Position numbers and translations under genes: made by a program. From positions 1 to 64,000 of the forward strand of contig CALEZD010000103.1 in assembly GCA_937928385.1 (NCBI GenBank): a DNA stretch of 64,000 bases. The letters are read 5' to 3'. Below are positions 52,116 to 60,509 of the stretch, in pieces (the stretch's first letter is position 1; each line of letters starts with the position of its first letter). The notes beneath the pieces are model-generated. The model made no database searches. It saw only the letters and a list, made by a program, of their open reading frames with translations, and was not told where the DNA came from. This DNA comes from an uncultured Bacteroidota bacterium. Lineage in GTDB: Bacteria > Bacteroidota > Bacteroidia > Chitinophagales > Chitinophagaceae.

Positions 52116-54446
52116 TTAATGTTCTTGATGTTCGTTAAAAGAAAATGGTACTCGCAACCTGAGCACTATGTTAGTTCCGGGTTGGTCAATGAAATACCGG
52201 AAAGCGTCTAAGTAGTCGCGGTACCGTTGATTGAAAATGTTCATGGCTGTAAGGCTGATGTATAGGGGCTGTTTACCCATTATCACTTTGCTTCCAACAG
52301 ACAGGTCAACCAGGAAATAACCGGCAGGCGGGCGGGGGTAGTCTATGGCATCGAAGTTGGAAGGTATACGCCATTGCCTGAATATGTACCGTGCATCACC
52401 GCTTATAAAACATTCCTGCAACTTGCTGCTGAAGTCAGTTGTATAAGTGGTGTTCAGCGACAGCCTGTCGGCAGGCATCAATATCAGCCAGTCTTTCCGC
52501 ACGGCATCCCTCGCAAACAGGAAGGATGCTTTGGCTGTGGTATTGAGCTTGTCATTCCAGGCATAAGCAGCGCTGAGATCAGTACCCGTCAGGTGTGCAT
52601 TTGTTTGTTTGTAGTTGAATACTTTAAAGTATCCGCGTATGGTCAATATGTCTGCACCCGGCTCCAGGTAAATGTAGTTCCGGATGTATTGTGTGTATAC
52701 CGACACGTCGGTTGACAGTTTATTGCCAAACTGTTTCTTGCTTTCTATATTCAGGTTGTAGGCACGTTCGGGCAGCAGGTTTTTATTGCCCAGCTCTATA
52801 CGCGCCGCACCCTGGTGTAGCCCGGCACTGAACAATTCATTGGCCTGTGGTGAGCGCCATGCATTGGATATGGTAGTGGTCAATTGCCAGTCATCTCTCA
52901 ACCTTTTGGTAAAACCTAAAGTACCTGACAGGTTGTTGAAATGATACTCGTAGCGCACTACTTCCTGGTTGCGCCCCTCGGGGTTGAAAGCCTCGTACCA
53001 GCTATAGTCGTACCTGAGGCCGCCTTCCAGTGTCCAGTTGCTGCCATAGTATCGCTCTATGGCATACAGTGCAGCGCCCGTGCTTCGGTAATTAGGCAGG
53101 AATACCCTGTCGCCCGCCTGCATCACATTCTCCTGGTAAATGCCGTCTACACCTATTTCGCCTTTTAACTTCCAGAGTTGCCTGTGCTCCAGGTTCAGGT
53201 TGAGTGTTTGGGTGTTCAGCGTCAGGTTCAGTTGCGCATCATCGGTCTCTACACGTTGCACATCATATTCCTGCCTGAAGTTGTGCTGGAAGGCATAAGT
53301 AGCCCTCCATACGCCCAACCGGGTATCAATGTATGTTTTGGCTTTCAGCAGGTCGTGCACCACATGTTGGCGCGGGCGTGCCAGTTGGTAGCTGAAATCA
53401 GCCGGAACTAATGGCGAATCGCTCCTGATTGCTGCCAGCATATCCTCCTCGTTGCCTGTATGCGAACCACGGTATATACCCAGGTCTGTATTGAAATGGC
53501 TGTAAAACAGTTCCGCTCCATAGTGCAGTTTCTTCCAGCCGACGGCAGCAGAGTAGTTCTTTTCTTCTACGCCTGTATTGGCCACCCAATGACCCGGTAT
53601 GCGGTAGTTGCCCCCCCTCTTGTACGTACCCTGCAGCCTGAAACTCAGGGCAGGTATATCCTTGAAATTGTGGTTTACCACTCCCGAGGCCACACCCATA
53701 CGGTTGTTGCTCAACCCTGCCAGGTTCAGTTCTCCGTCCCAGCCATGCGTATTGCGTAGTGGGGAAGGTTCAGCCAGCACAACGCCTCCTATGGCATCAG
53801 TGCCATACTTTACACTGGCCGCACCTTTTATTACCGACAGGTTGTTGGTCAGGAAGGGGTCCATATTGGGTGCGTGCTCGCCGCCCCATTGCTGGTCCTC
53901 TTGCCTGATGCCGTTGTTCAGCATTACTATACGGTTGCCATACAGGCCATGTATCACAGGCTTGGCTATCGTAGCCCCGTTGGATATAATAGTAACACCG
54001 TTTATCGCCTGCAGCATGTCAGCCATTGTTTTGCCGCTTTGAGCCGATACTTGCCTGCTGCTCAGTTCGTCCCTGTCCTGCAACAGGCCGTGCTCCTTTG
54101 TGCCTGAAACAATCACTTCATCCATTACACCCTCCAGGTGCGCCAGCCTGAATTTTAATTCAGTACTACGGCCGATTGTTACCTGCTCGGCATGGTGTTC
54201 ATAACCTGCCGAGTGGAAATGGAATGTGTATTTACCCGGACACAGGCTATCTATAACAAACCTCCCTTTTTCGTTGGTTGTATAAGTCGCCCCGGTTTCA
54301 TCAATATGGGCCACTACAGGATACAATGGCCTGCCGTTGTGTGTTTCAACAACCAGTACATTGATATTAATATTACATTCCTGCTGTGCAGTTGAGCTGT
54401 ATATAATGCTCAAACTGAACAGGAACAATAGTAGTGTGCGGTACAT
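52116..54446 (-). CDS. TonB-dependent outer-membrane receptor
   Basis: 776 residues from the ATG at 54446 (a GTG at 54455 is possible). Signal peptide ends S-T-A-Q. A carboxypeptidase-D-like regulatory domain (about residues 25-110) is followed by a plug domain (DEVIVSGTKEHGLLQDRDEL, GVTIISNGATIAKPVIHGLYG, SVKYGTDAIGGVVL) and a 22-strand-type barrel ending in an F-terminated strand region. The plug segment H-G-L-Y-G-N-R-I and the His-rich neighbour genes resemble receptors assigned to metal uptake in Bacteroidota; substrate not proven. Confidence 0.93.
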   Translation of the reverse strand: MYRTLLLFLFSLSIIYSSTAQQECNININVLVVETHNGRPLYPVVAHIDETGATYTTNEKGRFVIDSLCPGKYTFHFHSAGYEHHAEQVTIGRSTELKFRLAHLEGVMDEVIVSGTKEHGLLQDRDELSSRQVSAQSGKTMADMLQAINGVTIISNGATIAKPVIHGLYGNRIVMLNNGIRQEDQQWGGEHAPNMDPFLTNNLSVIKGAASVKYGTDAIGGVVLAEPSPLRNTHGWDGELNLAGLSNNRMGVASGVVNHNFKDIPALSFRLQGTYKRGGNYRIPGHWVANTGVEEKNYSAAVGWKKLHYGAELFYSHFNTDLGIYRGSHTGNEEDMLAAIRSDSPLVPADFSYQLARPRQHVVHDLLKAKTYIDTRLGVWRATYAFQHNFRQEYDVQRVETDDAQLNLTLNTQTLNLNLEHRQLWKLKGEIGVDGIYQENVMQAGDRVFLPNYRSTGAALYAIERYYGSNWTLEGGLRYDYSWYEAFNPEGRNQEVVRYEYHFNNLSGTLGFTKRLRDDWQLTTTISNAWRSPQANELFSAGLHQGAARIELGNKNLLPERAYNLNIESKKQFGNKLSTDVSVYTQYIRNYIYLEPGADILTIRGYFKVFNYKQTNAHLTGTDLSAAYAWNDKLNTTAKASFLFARDAVRKDWLILMPADRLSLNTTYTTDFSSKLQECFISGDARYIFRQWRIPSNFDAIDYPRPPAGYFLVDLSVGSKVIMGKQPLYISLTAMNIFNQRYRDYLDAFRYFIDQPGTNIVLRLRVPFSFNEHQEH

Positions 54447-54507
54447 ATACTGCACTTAGTTAAATGAAATAAATGCGTGTGTACGGCGTAAGGCCTACAC
54501 ACAAGTA

Positions 54508-54852
54508 TCAGACATATTGAAAGGAGCGTGCAGGCGGGCCGCGCAACCTTGAAACCGGTACATCGCGCGGAATAAGATGTACTACCGGTGTATTGTCATC
54601 ATTGGAGAAAAACTCTGTAATAACAGGCAGTGTATATACTGCCGCATCGTGTACATAATAGGGCAGTGTGTACGATAGGAAATCGCAATGGTGGTGTTCA
54701 CTCTCAAAGTACAGTCCCTCCCTGTGGTGATTACACGATTCCGTATCAGTGTGGTCTGCAAATAAGTGCAGGTATTCCTTAGACACCCCGCCGAATACCA
54801 GCAGGAATGCCATGGATACAGAAAATACTATATGGAGGACTCTTTTGACCAC
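54508..54852 (-). CDS. Small His-rich exported protein
   Basis: 114 residues from a GTG start with a hydrophobic N-terminus (VLHIVFSVSMAFLLVFGG). The core has ADHTDTESCNHH and SEHHHCDF, two closely spaced His/Cys clusters that look metal-binding, and a C-terminus rich in Arg and Pro. It precedes the TonB receptor by about 60 bases on the same strand. Similar small His-rich proteins accompany metal TonB receptors in Bacteroidota. Confidence 0.75.
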   Translation of the reverse strand: MVKRVLHIVFSVSMAFLLVFGGVSKEYLHLFADHTDTESCNHHREGLYFESEHHHCDFLSYTLPYYVHDAAVYTLPVITEFFSNDDNTPVVHLIPRDVPVSRLRGPPARSFQYV

Positions 54853-54915
54853 GTACCTTGCTTACACAATGCCTGCAAAATTAAGGAAAATCTTTAACAC
54901 CCCCAGTAACCTGAG

Positions 54916-55740
54916 TTATGACTGCTTTTTCCTTTTCAGGAAGTTGAAGCTCATATCGTAGCCAATAAGGCCTATTACCTCGGCATAGCCAAAGCTGTGG
55001 CTGACCCTGCCTGTGCCCAGGCCCAGGGCATTAAGGTAATTGGCATAACCACCTTTCACAGTTGCCTCCAGGAAGAAGTTGCGGAAAGGATAGAGGCGCA
55101 ATCCAGCTTCGCCACTGAATACATAACCAGCCACGGAAAATTTATTATCCAGCTTTTGGTAGTTGAGTATGATAAAGGATTTGGGAATGACCACACCACC
55201 CCCGGCTTTCCATACTGCCGTAGCGCGGATATGTTTTTTCTTTTTTATATGCCACAACTCTGCCTGCCCCACATAATTAAGGTGATAAAAGTTAGCGCCG
55301 TTGGTATGTTCTATATGTACGATGTAGTTCCCCAAGTTAGTATCGACATCTATGGCTTTACCATTGAAATGCCCCTTCATGCGCAGGGTCTGGTGATCTA
55401 CCTGTACATACTTGGCATGGTCGTAATTGATTTCTATGGCATGTGTGCGTTTTTTATTAAGATACACCCCTATTCGGTAGCTGTTTTGAGGTATGGTAAT
55501 ATCAAAGGGGTGGTCTTTGTAATAACTGAAATCAGGCTTGTCTTTGGCTACCACATCGTAAATAGTGAAATCATACTTGTCGCCATCTTTGAAGTGGATA
55601 TCGCTTTTGGTGTACCAGTCCCTGTTGTATCCCCACTGAAAATACATGCCTCCGAATACTGGTTTGGATAACCTGATAAACTGTGCATCTGCAGTGATGT
55701 TCAGCAATAATAAAAGGAAAGGCAGAATAAGTCTATGCAT
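54916..55740 (-). CDS. Predicted outer-membrane beta-barrel protein of unknown function
   Basis: 274 residues with a signal peptide (MHRLILPFLLLLLNITADAQ). The body is alternating aromatic beta-strands (FGGMYFQWGYNRDWY, YRIGVYLNKKRTHAIEINYD) ending in a K-R-K-K-rich C-terminus after a final strand. No family is assigned. It is 63 bases upstream of the His-rich gene on the same strand and divergent from prmC. Confidence 0.75.
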   Translation of the reverse strand: MHRLILPFLLLLLNITADAQFIRLSKPVFGGMYFQWGYNRDWYTKSDIHFKDGDKYDFTIYDVVAKDKPDFSYYKDHPFDITIPQNSYRIGVYLNKKRTHAIEINYDHAKYVQVDHQTLRMKGHFNGKAIDVDTNLGNYIVHIEHTNGANFYHLNYVGQAELWHIKKKKHIRATAVWKAGGGVVIPKSFIILNYQKLDNKFSVAGYVFSGEAGLRLYPFRNFFLEATVKGGYANYLNALGLGTGRVSHSFGYAEVIGLIGYDMSFNFLKRKKQS

Positions 55741-55848
55741 TCGCTTAGGGCGCTATCGTGTGTATAGATAGTAATGCACAAAATTAATGTAAAAACATGA
55801 ATGTGGTTGCCGGATAGGAATAATTTAATATCAGTATATCTTTACGCT

Positions 55849-56700
55849 ATGCTTAGTTATTCCGCTGCTTATGGAGAATTGTCTACAGCCTTAAGGGTTA
55901 TATATGACGAGAGGGAGTCCGCAGCTATAACGCATGAGGTGCTGGAATATATAACCGGTGCAGGCAGATTGCAAAGGATTACTGATAAGGATAAGCGGCT
56001 GACTGGCGAACAGGAATTGCAATTCATTAAAATTAAGAAAGGATTATTGTCAGGCAGGCCTATGCAGTATGTGTTGGGTTATGCCTGGTTTATGGGCCGG
56101 CGTTTTATAGTGAATGAGCATGTGTTGATACCGCGCCCGGAAACGGAGGAATTGGTGCAATGGATAGTGGATGATTGCAGGGGGCAAGCGCCGGTAATAC
56201 TTGATATTGGTACGGGCAGTGGTTGTATTCCAATTATGTTAAAGATATTAATACCCGAGGCTAATGTTTCCGGAATTGATATTAGTTATGATGCACTCAG
56301 TATTATGATGAGAAATGCAGAAATACTGGATACTGAAATAGGGGTTGGCCGATTGGATTTCCTGGACACAAGTCGTTGGCCGGGACTGGCGCAGTGGGAT
56401 ATTATTGTATCCAATCCACCGTATATACCGGAGACTGAACGAGATACATTGAGTAGGAACGTGCGAGAGTTTGAGCCGGGACAAGCATTGTTTGTACCCG
56501 GTGACGATGCACTCTTGTTTTACAGGCACATTGCTGAGTTCGCACGGGAGCACCTGGCTACGGGTGGGGCGGTGTATTGCGAGTTGCATGTAGACAATGC
56601 GCGTGCTACTGAAGAGTTGTTTAAGAGTATGGGTTATGCCTATACAGAGCTAAGAGCAGATATGCATGGCAACCTGCGTATGCTGAAGGCAAAAAAATAA
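55849..56700 (+). CDS. prmC: Release factor N5-glutamine methyltransferase
   Basis: 283 residues; methylates the GGQ glutamine of RF1/RF2 using SAM. The SAM motif is ILDIGTGSGCIPIML and the catalytic motif NPPYIP. The N-terminal helical domain binds the release factor. The frame is open from 55801, but the ATG at 55849 giving MLSYSAAYGELSTAL fits family N-termini better. TATCTTTA ends only 4 bases before this ATG. Confidence 0.93.
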   Translation: MLSYSAAYGELSTALRVIYDERESAAITHEVLEYITGAGRLQRITDKDKRLTGEQELQFIKIKKGLLSGRPMQYVLGYAWFMGRRFIVNEHVLIPRPETEELVQWIVDDCRGQAPVILDIGTGSGCIPIMLKILIPEANVSGIDISYDALSIMMRNAEILDTEIGVGRLDFLDTSRWPGLAQWDIIVSNPPYIPETERDTLSRNVREFEPGQALFVPGDDALLFYRHIAEFAREHLATGGAVYCELHVDNARATEELFKSMGYAYTELRADMHGNLRMLKAKK

Positions 56701-56724
56701 AGGGGCTGCTGTTGCAACCCCTTT
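56699..56724 (-). terminator. Terminator between prmC and the PhaE-like gene
   Basis: 11-bp stem with one G-T pair; on the minus strand it is followed by ATTTTTTT. It serves the PhaE-like gene and overlaps the prmC stop by two bases. Confidence 0.8.
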
Positions 56725-56746
56725 GTATATCACACCTATCTATGAA

Positions 56747-58210
56747 TTATTTCTTCGCTTTGCTTGCAGGTGCAGCTTTTTTCTCAGTTGCTTCAGTAGC
56801 TTCCAATGCTTTCTCCAGTTCACGAACTTGTTTTTTCAGGTCGTAGATGGTTTTGTACACTTCATCCATTTCGCTGCGGGTAGCCACCGGTACTCCTACC
56901 ATCAACTTCTCCATTTGCTTTTCTACATCCTTGCGAAGTTTCAGTTGCATAGCGTTTACTTCAGCCATCATTTTGCTGTATTCTTCGCTTTCAAACAGTT
57001 CTACGAAAGTTTTGTCGCCAATGTTCAGCCACTCCTGGTACAGGTTCATCATGCTGCTGATTTCCTCGCCTGTCTCTATTTTCTTAGCAATAGATTCAAC
57101 CAATTTGTCCATTACTTGTGAACCTTGTGTATATACCATATACTGCAGCTCAGCATTTTTGATGTTATAAACGGCCATGCGGTTAGCTATGTCGTTCCAC
57201 TCCATCATTGTTTTTGCGTGCTGGTTAGGGCCCATCATTTTAGTGAGAGGTGCTGAAGCATCGCTCATCATCTTAGTGAAGGAATTGTAGTTATTCAGCA
57301 TAGTGCCAAACATTTCAGAATGAGCAGGCATCATACCGGCAGCCATATCACGCATTTGCTGATAGTTGCTCATGCCGTTTTTGCTGAAGTTGCCCATGCC
57401 ATCCTGCATCATCTTGCCCATATTCTGGAAGTATTCGCGGCTCTGCTCTGGCATAAAACCGAAATATTTATCCATCATTTCTTTGTACTGGGCAGGGTTG
57501 GCCAGGTTTTTAAACATTTCAGAGTTGAAAGTTTTGTCCTGAATTGATTTCATGAAGGGCATCCACATTTCAGAGAAACGTGTGAAAGCTTCAGATACAT
57601 TCACCATATTGCGGAAAGCGTCTTGTGTGGTACCATTCTCCATGTCCTTCTGCATATTGGCGAAGCCATTGTTCAGCAGCTCGTAGTATTGATTGAAGAT
57701 ACCAGTCCAGGTTTCGTTAGATTTCTTCCATGCATCAGCGTTGAAGGGGTTCATAGCCTGCCATTTGTTCATCATATCGTTCCACTGTGCAGCCTGGTTC
57801 ATACCGGTGTTCCAATTATTCCAGTTGCTCATCCAGTTATTCCACATAGCCATAGGGTCTGTGGTATTAGTTTGCTGGGTATTGTTTTTTACATGGTTCA
57901 TGTTCATTTCCCACATTTGTTTAGCCCAGTTCATTTGCGTATTGAACCAACCCTGGTAGAATTCGTTCATTTTGCTCATGTTATCCTGTGTGTTTTCAGC
58001 TGCTGTGGCAGTTTTGTCTTTAGCAGTAGTAAACACTTTGTTTTGGCTTTCCAACCAGTTTTTATACCATTCGCCGCCTTTCTCCATGGTTTCTTTTACT
58101 ACATTGTTGCCATTAGCAAGTTTTTTGGTTTGCTCAGTAACTGTGTCCACCATCTGCTTCTGTGCTTCCACCATAGTGTCAACAAAAGTCTTGTTGTCTT
58201 TATTAGCCAT
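56747..58210 (-). CDS. PhaE-like/phasin-like protein
   Basis: 487 residues, very rich in Met, Trp, Asn and Gln, with little hydrophobic sequence and long predicted helices. The C-terminal segment MVGVPVATRSEMDEVYKTIYDLKKQVRELEK resembles the end of PhaE, the non-catalytic subunit of class III polyhydroxyalkanoate synthase, and is followed by an Ala/Lys tail. The N-terminus (VEAQKQMVDTVTEQTKKL) resembles phasin helices. No phaC or other polymer gene is in the window. Assignment rests mainly on the C-terminal motif. Confidence 0.7.
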   Translation of the reverse strand: MANKDNKTFVDTMVEAQKQMVDTVTEQTKKLANGNNVVKETMEKGGEWYKNWLESQNKVFTTAKDKTATAAENTQDNMSKMNEFYQGWFNTQMNWAKQMWEMNMNHVKNNTQQTNTTDPMAMWNNWMSNWNNWNTGMNQAAQWNDMMNKWQAMNPFNADAWKKSNETWTGIFNQYYELLNNGFANMQKDMENGTTQDAFRNMVNVSEAFTRFSEMWMPFMKSIQDKTFNSEMFKNLANPAQYKEMMDKYFGFMPEQSREYFQNMGKMMQDGMGNFSKNGMSNYQQMRDMAAGMMPAHSEMFGTMLNNYNSFTKMMSDASAPLTKMMGPNQHAKTMMEWNDIANRMAVYNIKNAELQYMVYTQGSQVMDKLVESIAKKIETGEEISSMMNLYQEWLNIGDKTFVELFESEEYSKMMAEVNAMQLKLRKDVEKQMEKLMVGVPVATRSEMDEVYKTIYDLKKQVRELEKALEATEATEKKAAPASKAKK

Positions 58211-58338
58211 TGTTATTGTTTTTATAAAAAAAATGTTTAAAATTGCGTTTGTTGTTACAAAGTTGCCAACTAATCCTCACATCATCTCCTGCACATTGTT
58301 AACCTTAGATTAAGGTTAAACCCTTCCTTTTGGCGGCG

Positions 58339-58367
58339 CAAAGGTATGAATAATATTTATTAAGCAA
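58339..58367 (-). promoter_or_regulatory. Predicted promoter of the PhaE-like gene
   Basis: On the minus strand TTG (58367-58365), 18-base spacer, TACCTTTG (58346-58339), exact match to the consensus, 128 bases before the ATG at 58210. Confidence 0.65.
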
Positions 58368-58463
58368 AAAAATATCTCATGTTTTTGCTAACCTTTCAAT
58401 ATTAACTACCGTCATAATGCATATTACCCTATTTTAGATATGTATAACTGAAAAAACTCCTTT

Positions 58464-58991
58464 ATGAATCGAATGAAAAAGTGTCTTTCTCTATTTTCTT
58501 GTATGTTTTTATTGTGCAACTACTCTGATGCTCAACCAGTAAAATATACGAGTACGGTTAATGCGGCAGGTGGTACTGCCAATATCGGCGGTAATAATTA
58601 CGAATGGTCGGTTGGGGAAATGGCATTAGTGAATACCGGCACAGGGTCTAACATCACTGTGACACAGGGTGTATTACAACCAGCCCAGAGTACTGGTAAT
58701 GTAGACGACTACGCGGGTGTCATGAAGAATGTGTCAGTTTACCCCGTACCCACCAGAGGTGTTGTTTATATACAGCATGAATTCGTTTCAGCAGGTAGCC
58801 TGAATTATAAATTGATGGACATAACAGGTAAATTGATACTGGAAAGAGATGTGGAAATACAGCCCGGTACAGGCAAGCAGGAAATCAACCTGGAAAATCT
58901 TCCCAACGCGTCATACATGCTTCACCTAGTATATAATTCCGTTGATAACACAAGAACAGTAACCTCTTTTAAGCTTGATAAACTAAATTAA
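58464..58991 (+). CDS. Small T9SS-exported protein
   Basis: 175 residues. Signal peptide MKKCLSLFSCMFLLCNYSDAQ, then a short beta domain (EWSVGEMALVNTGTGSNITVTQGVLQPA) and a C-terminal T9SS type A sorting domain (VYPVPTRGVVYIQ, then LMDITGKLILERD, ending TSFKLDKLN). It is almost all sorting domain with a small passenger. The next gene starts 23 bases downstream. Confidence 0.88.
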   Translation: MNRMKKCLSLFSCMFLLCNYSDAQPVKYTSTVNAAGGTANIGGNNYEWSVGEMALVNTGTGSNITVTQGVLQPAQSTGNVDDYAGVMKNVSVYPVPTRGVVYIQHEFVSAGSLNYKLMDITGKLILERDVEIQPGTGKQEINLENLPNASYMLHLVYNSVDNTRTVTSFKLDKLN

Positions 58992-59014
58992 TAATCGTTA
59001 AATACCCTTTTAAA

Positions 59015-60439
59015 ATGAAATTGAGAAACCTGTTTTATGCGGCTGTATGTGTGATGTTTTCTACTGCAGCGTTCGCCCAACCCGAGAAGTTTAACTACCA
59101 GGGTATAGCCAGGATGGCTAATGGTGCCCCTATTGCTTCACAAGCTATAGGTATGCGTATTAGTATATTGAATGGTTCTGCATCCGGCACTCCGGTATAC
59201 ATAGAGACACATACTGCATCAACTAACCAGTTTGGCTTATACAATGTAGCCATAGGTGGTGGTACTGTAGTATCAGGCAGCATGGCTGGTATAGCCTGGG
59301 GTACCGGTGATAAATATGTAAAGGTGGAAATAGACCCGGCGGGTAGTACATCTTATACAGATCTTGGTGCGGCCCAACTGTTGAGCGTACCTTATGCGCT
59401 TTATTCAGCTACGGGTGTACCTGGTCCTGCGGGGCCACAAGGCCCCCAGGGTGCGCAAGGTGCACAAGGCCCCGCTGGTAGTGCTAATATAAGCGGTACA
59501 ACAAACCGGATTATTAAGTTTACCTCAGCTACTGCGGGTGGAAACTCTGACTTGTTTGAAAATAACGGAAAGGTGGGTATCGGTAATACCGCGCCAGATG
59601 GCAAAGTGCATATAACAGGTTCATTTGATGATACCGTTACATTGGGTGGTAATCCTTTTCCCCATGTTGGATTAATACAGCAAAATAGTTCTACGTCTAC
59701 TACTCTTAACAGCCGAGCTATACTAGGATATGCTGGCAACTCCAGTCAGGAAAACCAAGGCTTATTCGGATTTGCCAATGGAGGGTCAGCTTCGTACAAT
59801 GTAGGTATATTTGGCTATGGAGTAGCATCTTCTTCTTCCTCAGGTAATAGCTATGGATTATACTCATACGCCTCCGGTGGTTCAAACAATTATGGTATAT
59901 ATGGCAACGTAGTATCAGGTGGTTTTGCAGGATATTTTGCAGGTAACGTAACAGTTACAGGTACATTATCTAAGGGCGGTGGTACATTTAAGATAGACCA
60001 CCCGTTGGACCCTGAAAATAAATACCTGTACCACAGCTTTGTAGAAAGCCCGGATATGATGAATGTATATAACGGAAACATAACAACAGACGGGAATGGT
60101 ACGGCTGTTGTAACTCTCCCAACATATTTCGAAGCATTAAACAAAGATTTCCGCTATCAATTGACAGCTATAGGCACTTTTGCACAAGCAATAGTTGCTG
60201 AAAAGATACAAGGCAACAGCTTTGTGATTAAAACAGATAAACCTAATGTAGAGGTTAGCTGGCAGGTAACAGGTATCAGGAAAGATAAATTTGCTGATGC
60301 ACACAGGGTAGTGCCTGAGGTGGAAAAAGAAGAAGAGTACAAAGGCCACTATCTGCATGCTGAAGAATATGGCAAGCCGATGGAAAAGAGCATTGACTAC
60401 CTGACAATGCCGCCTTCTGCCAGGAATCTTCGCAAATAA
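59015..60439 (+). CDS. Exported collagen-like repeat protein
   Basis: 474 residues. Signal peptide (MKLRNLFYAAVCVMFSTAAFAQ) followed by a beta domain (FNYQGIARMANGAPI, through LSVPYALYSATG) common in Bacteroidota tail-fibre-like proteins. A short collagen-like G-x-y run (VPGPAGPQGPQGAQ to QGPAGSA, about residues 135-152) follows, then Gly/Ser-rich repeats (GLFGFANGG, GIFGYGVAS, GLYSYASGG, GIYGNVVSGG). The C-terminal domain starts at FKIDHPLDPENKYLYHSF. No T9SS domain is visible. A trimeric surface fibre is plausible. Confidence 0.8.
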   Translation: MKLRNLFYAAVCVMFSTAAFAQPEKFNYQGIARMANGAPIASQAIGMRISILNGSASGTPVYIETHTASTNQFGLYNVAIGGGTVVSGSMAGIAWGTGDKYVKVEIDPAGSTSYTDLGAAQLLSVPYALYSATGVPGPAGPQGPQGAQGAQGPAGSANISGTTNRIIKFTSATAGGNSDLFENNGKVGIGNTAPDGKVHITGSFDDTVTLGGNPFPHVGLIQQNSSTSTTLNSRAILGYAGNSSQENQGLFGFANGGSASYNVGIFGYGVASSSSSGNSYGLYSYASGGSNNYGIYGNVVSGGFAGYFAGNVTVTGTLSKGGGTFKIDHPLDPENKYLYHSFVESPDMMNVYNGNITTDGNGTAVVTLPTYFEALNKDFRYQLTAIGTFAQAIVAEKIQGNSFVIKTDKPNVEVSWQVTGIRKDKFADAHRVVPEVEKEEEYKGHYLHAEEYGKPMEKSIDYLTMPPSARNLRK

Positions 60440-60459
60440 TTGATATTAAGCACATAAAG

Positions 60460-60489
60460 AAAGCCTCCCTGTTTGCCAGGGAGGCTTTT
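60460..60489. terminator. Terminator between convergent genes
   Basis: Perfect 12-bp stem (60460-60471 with 60477-60488) with loop TTTGC. The stem itself ends in A/T runs on both strands, so it may serve both the collagen-like gene and the acyl-CoA dehydrogenase gene. Confidence 0.85.
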
Positions 60490-60509
60490 CCGTGTTATCA
60501 ACAATAATA

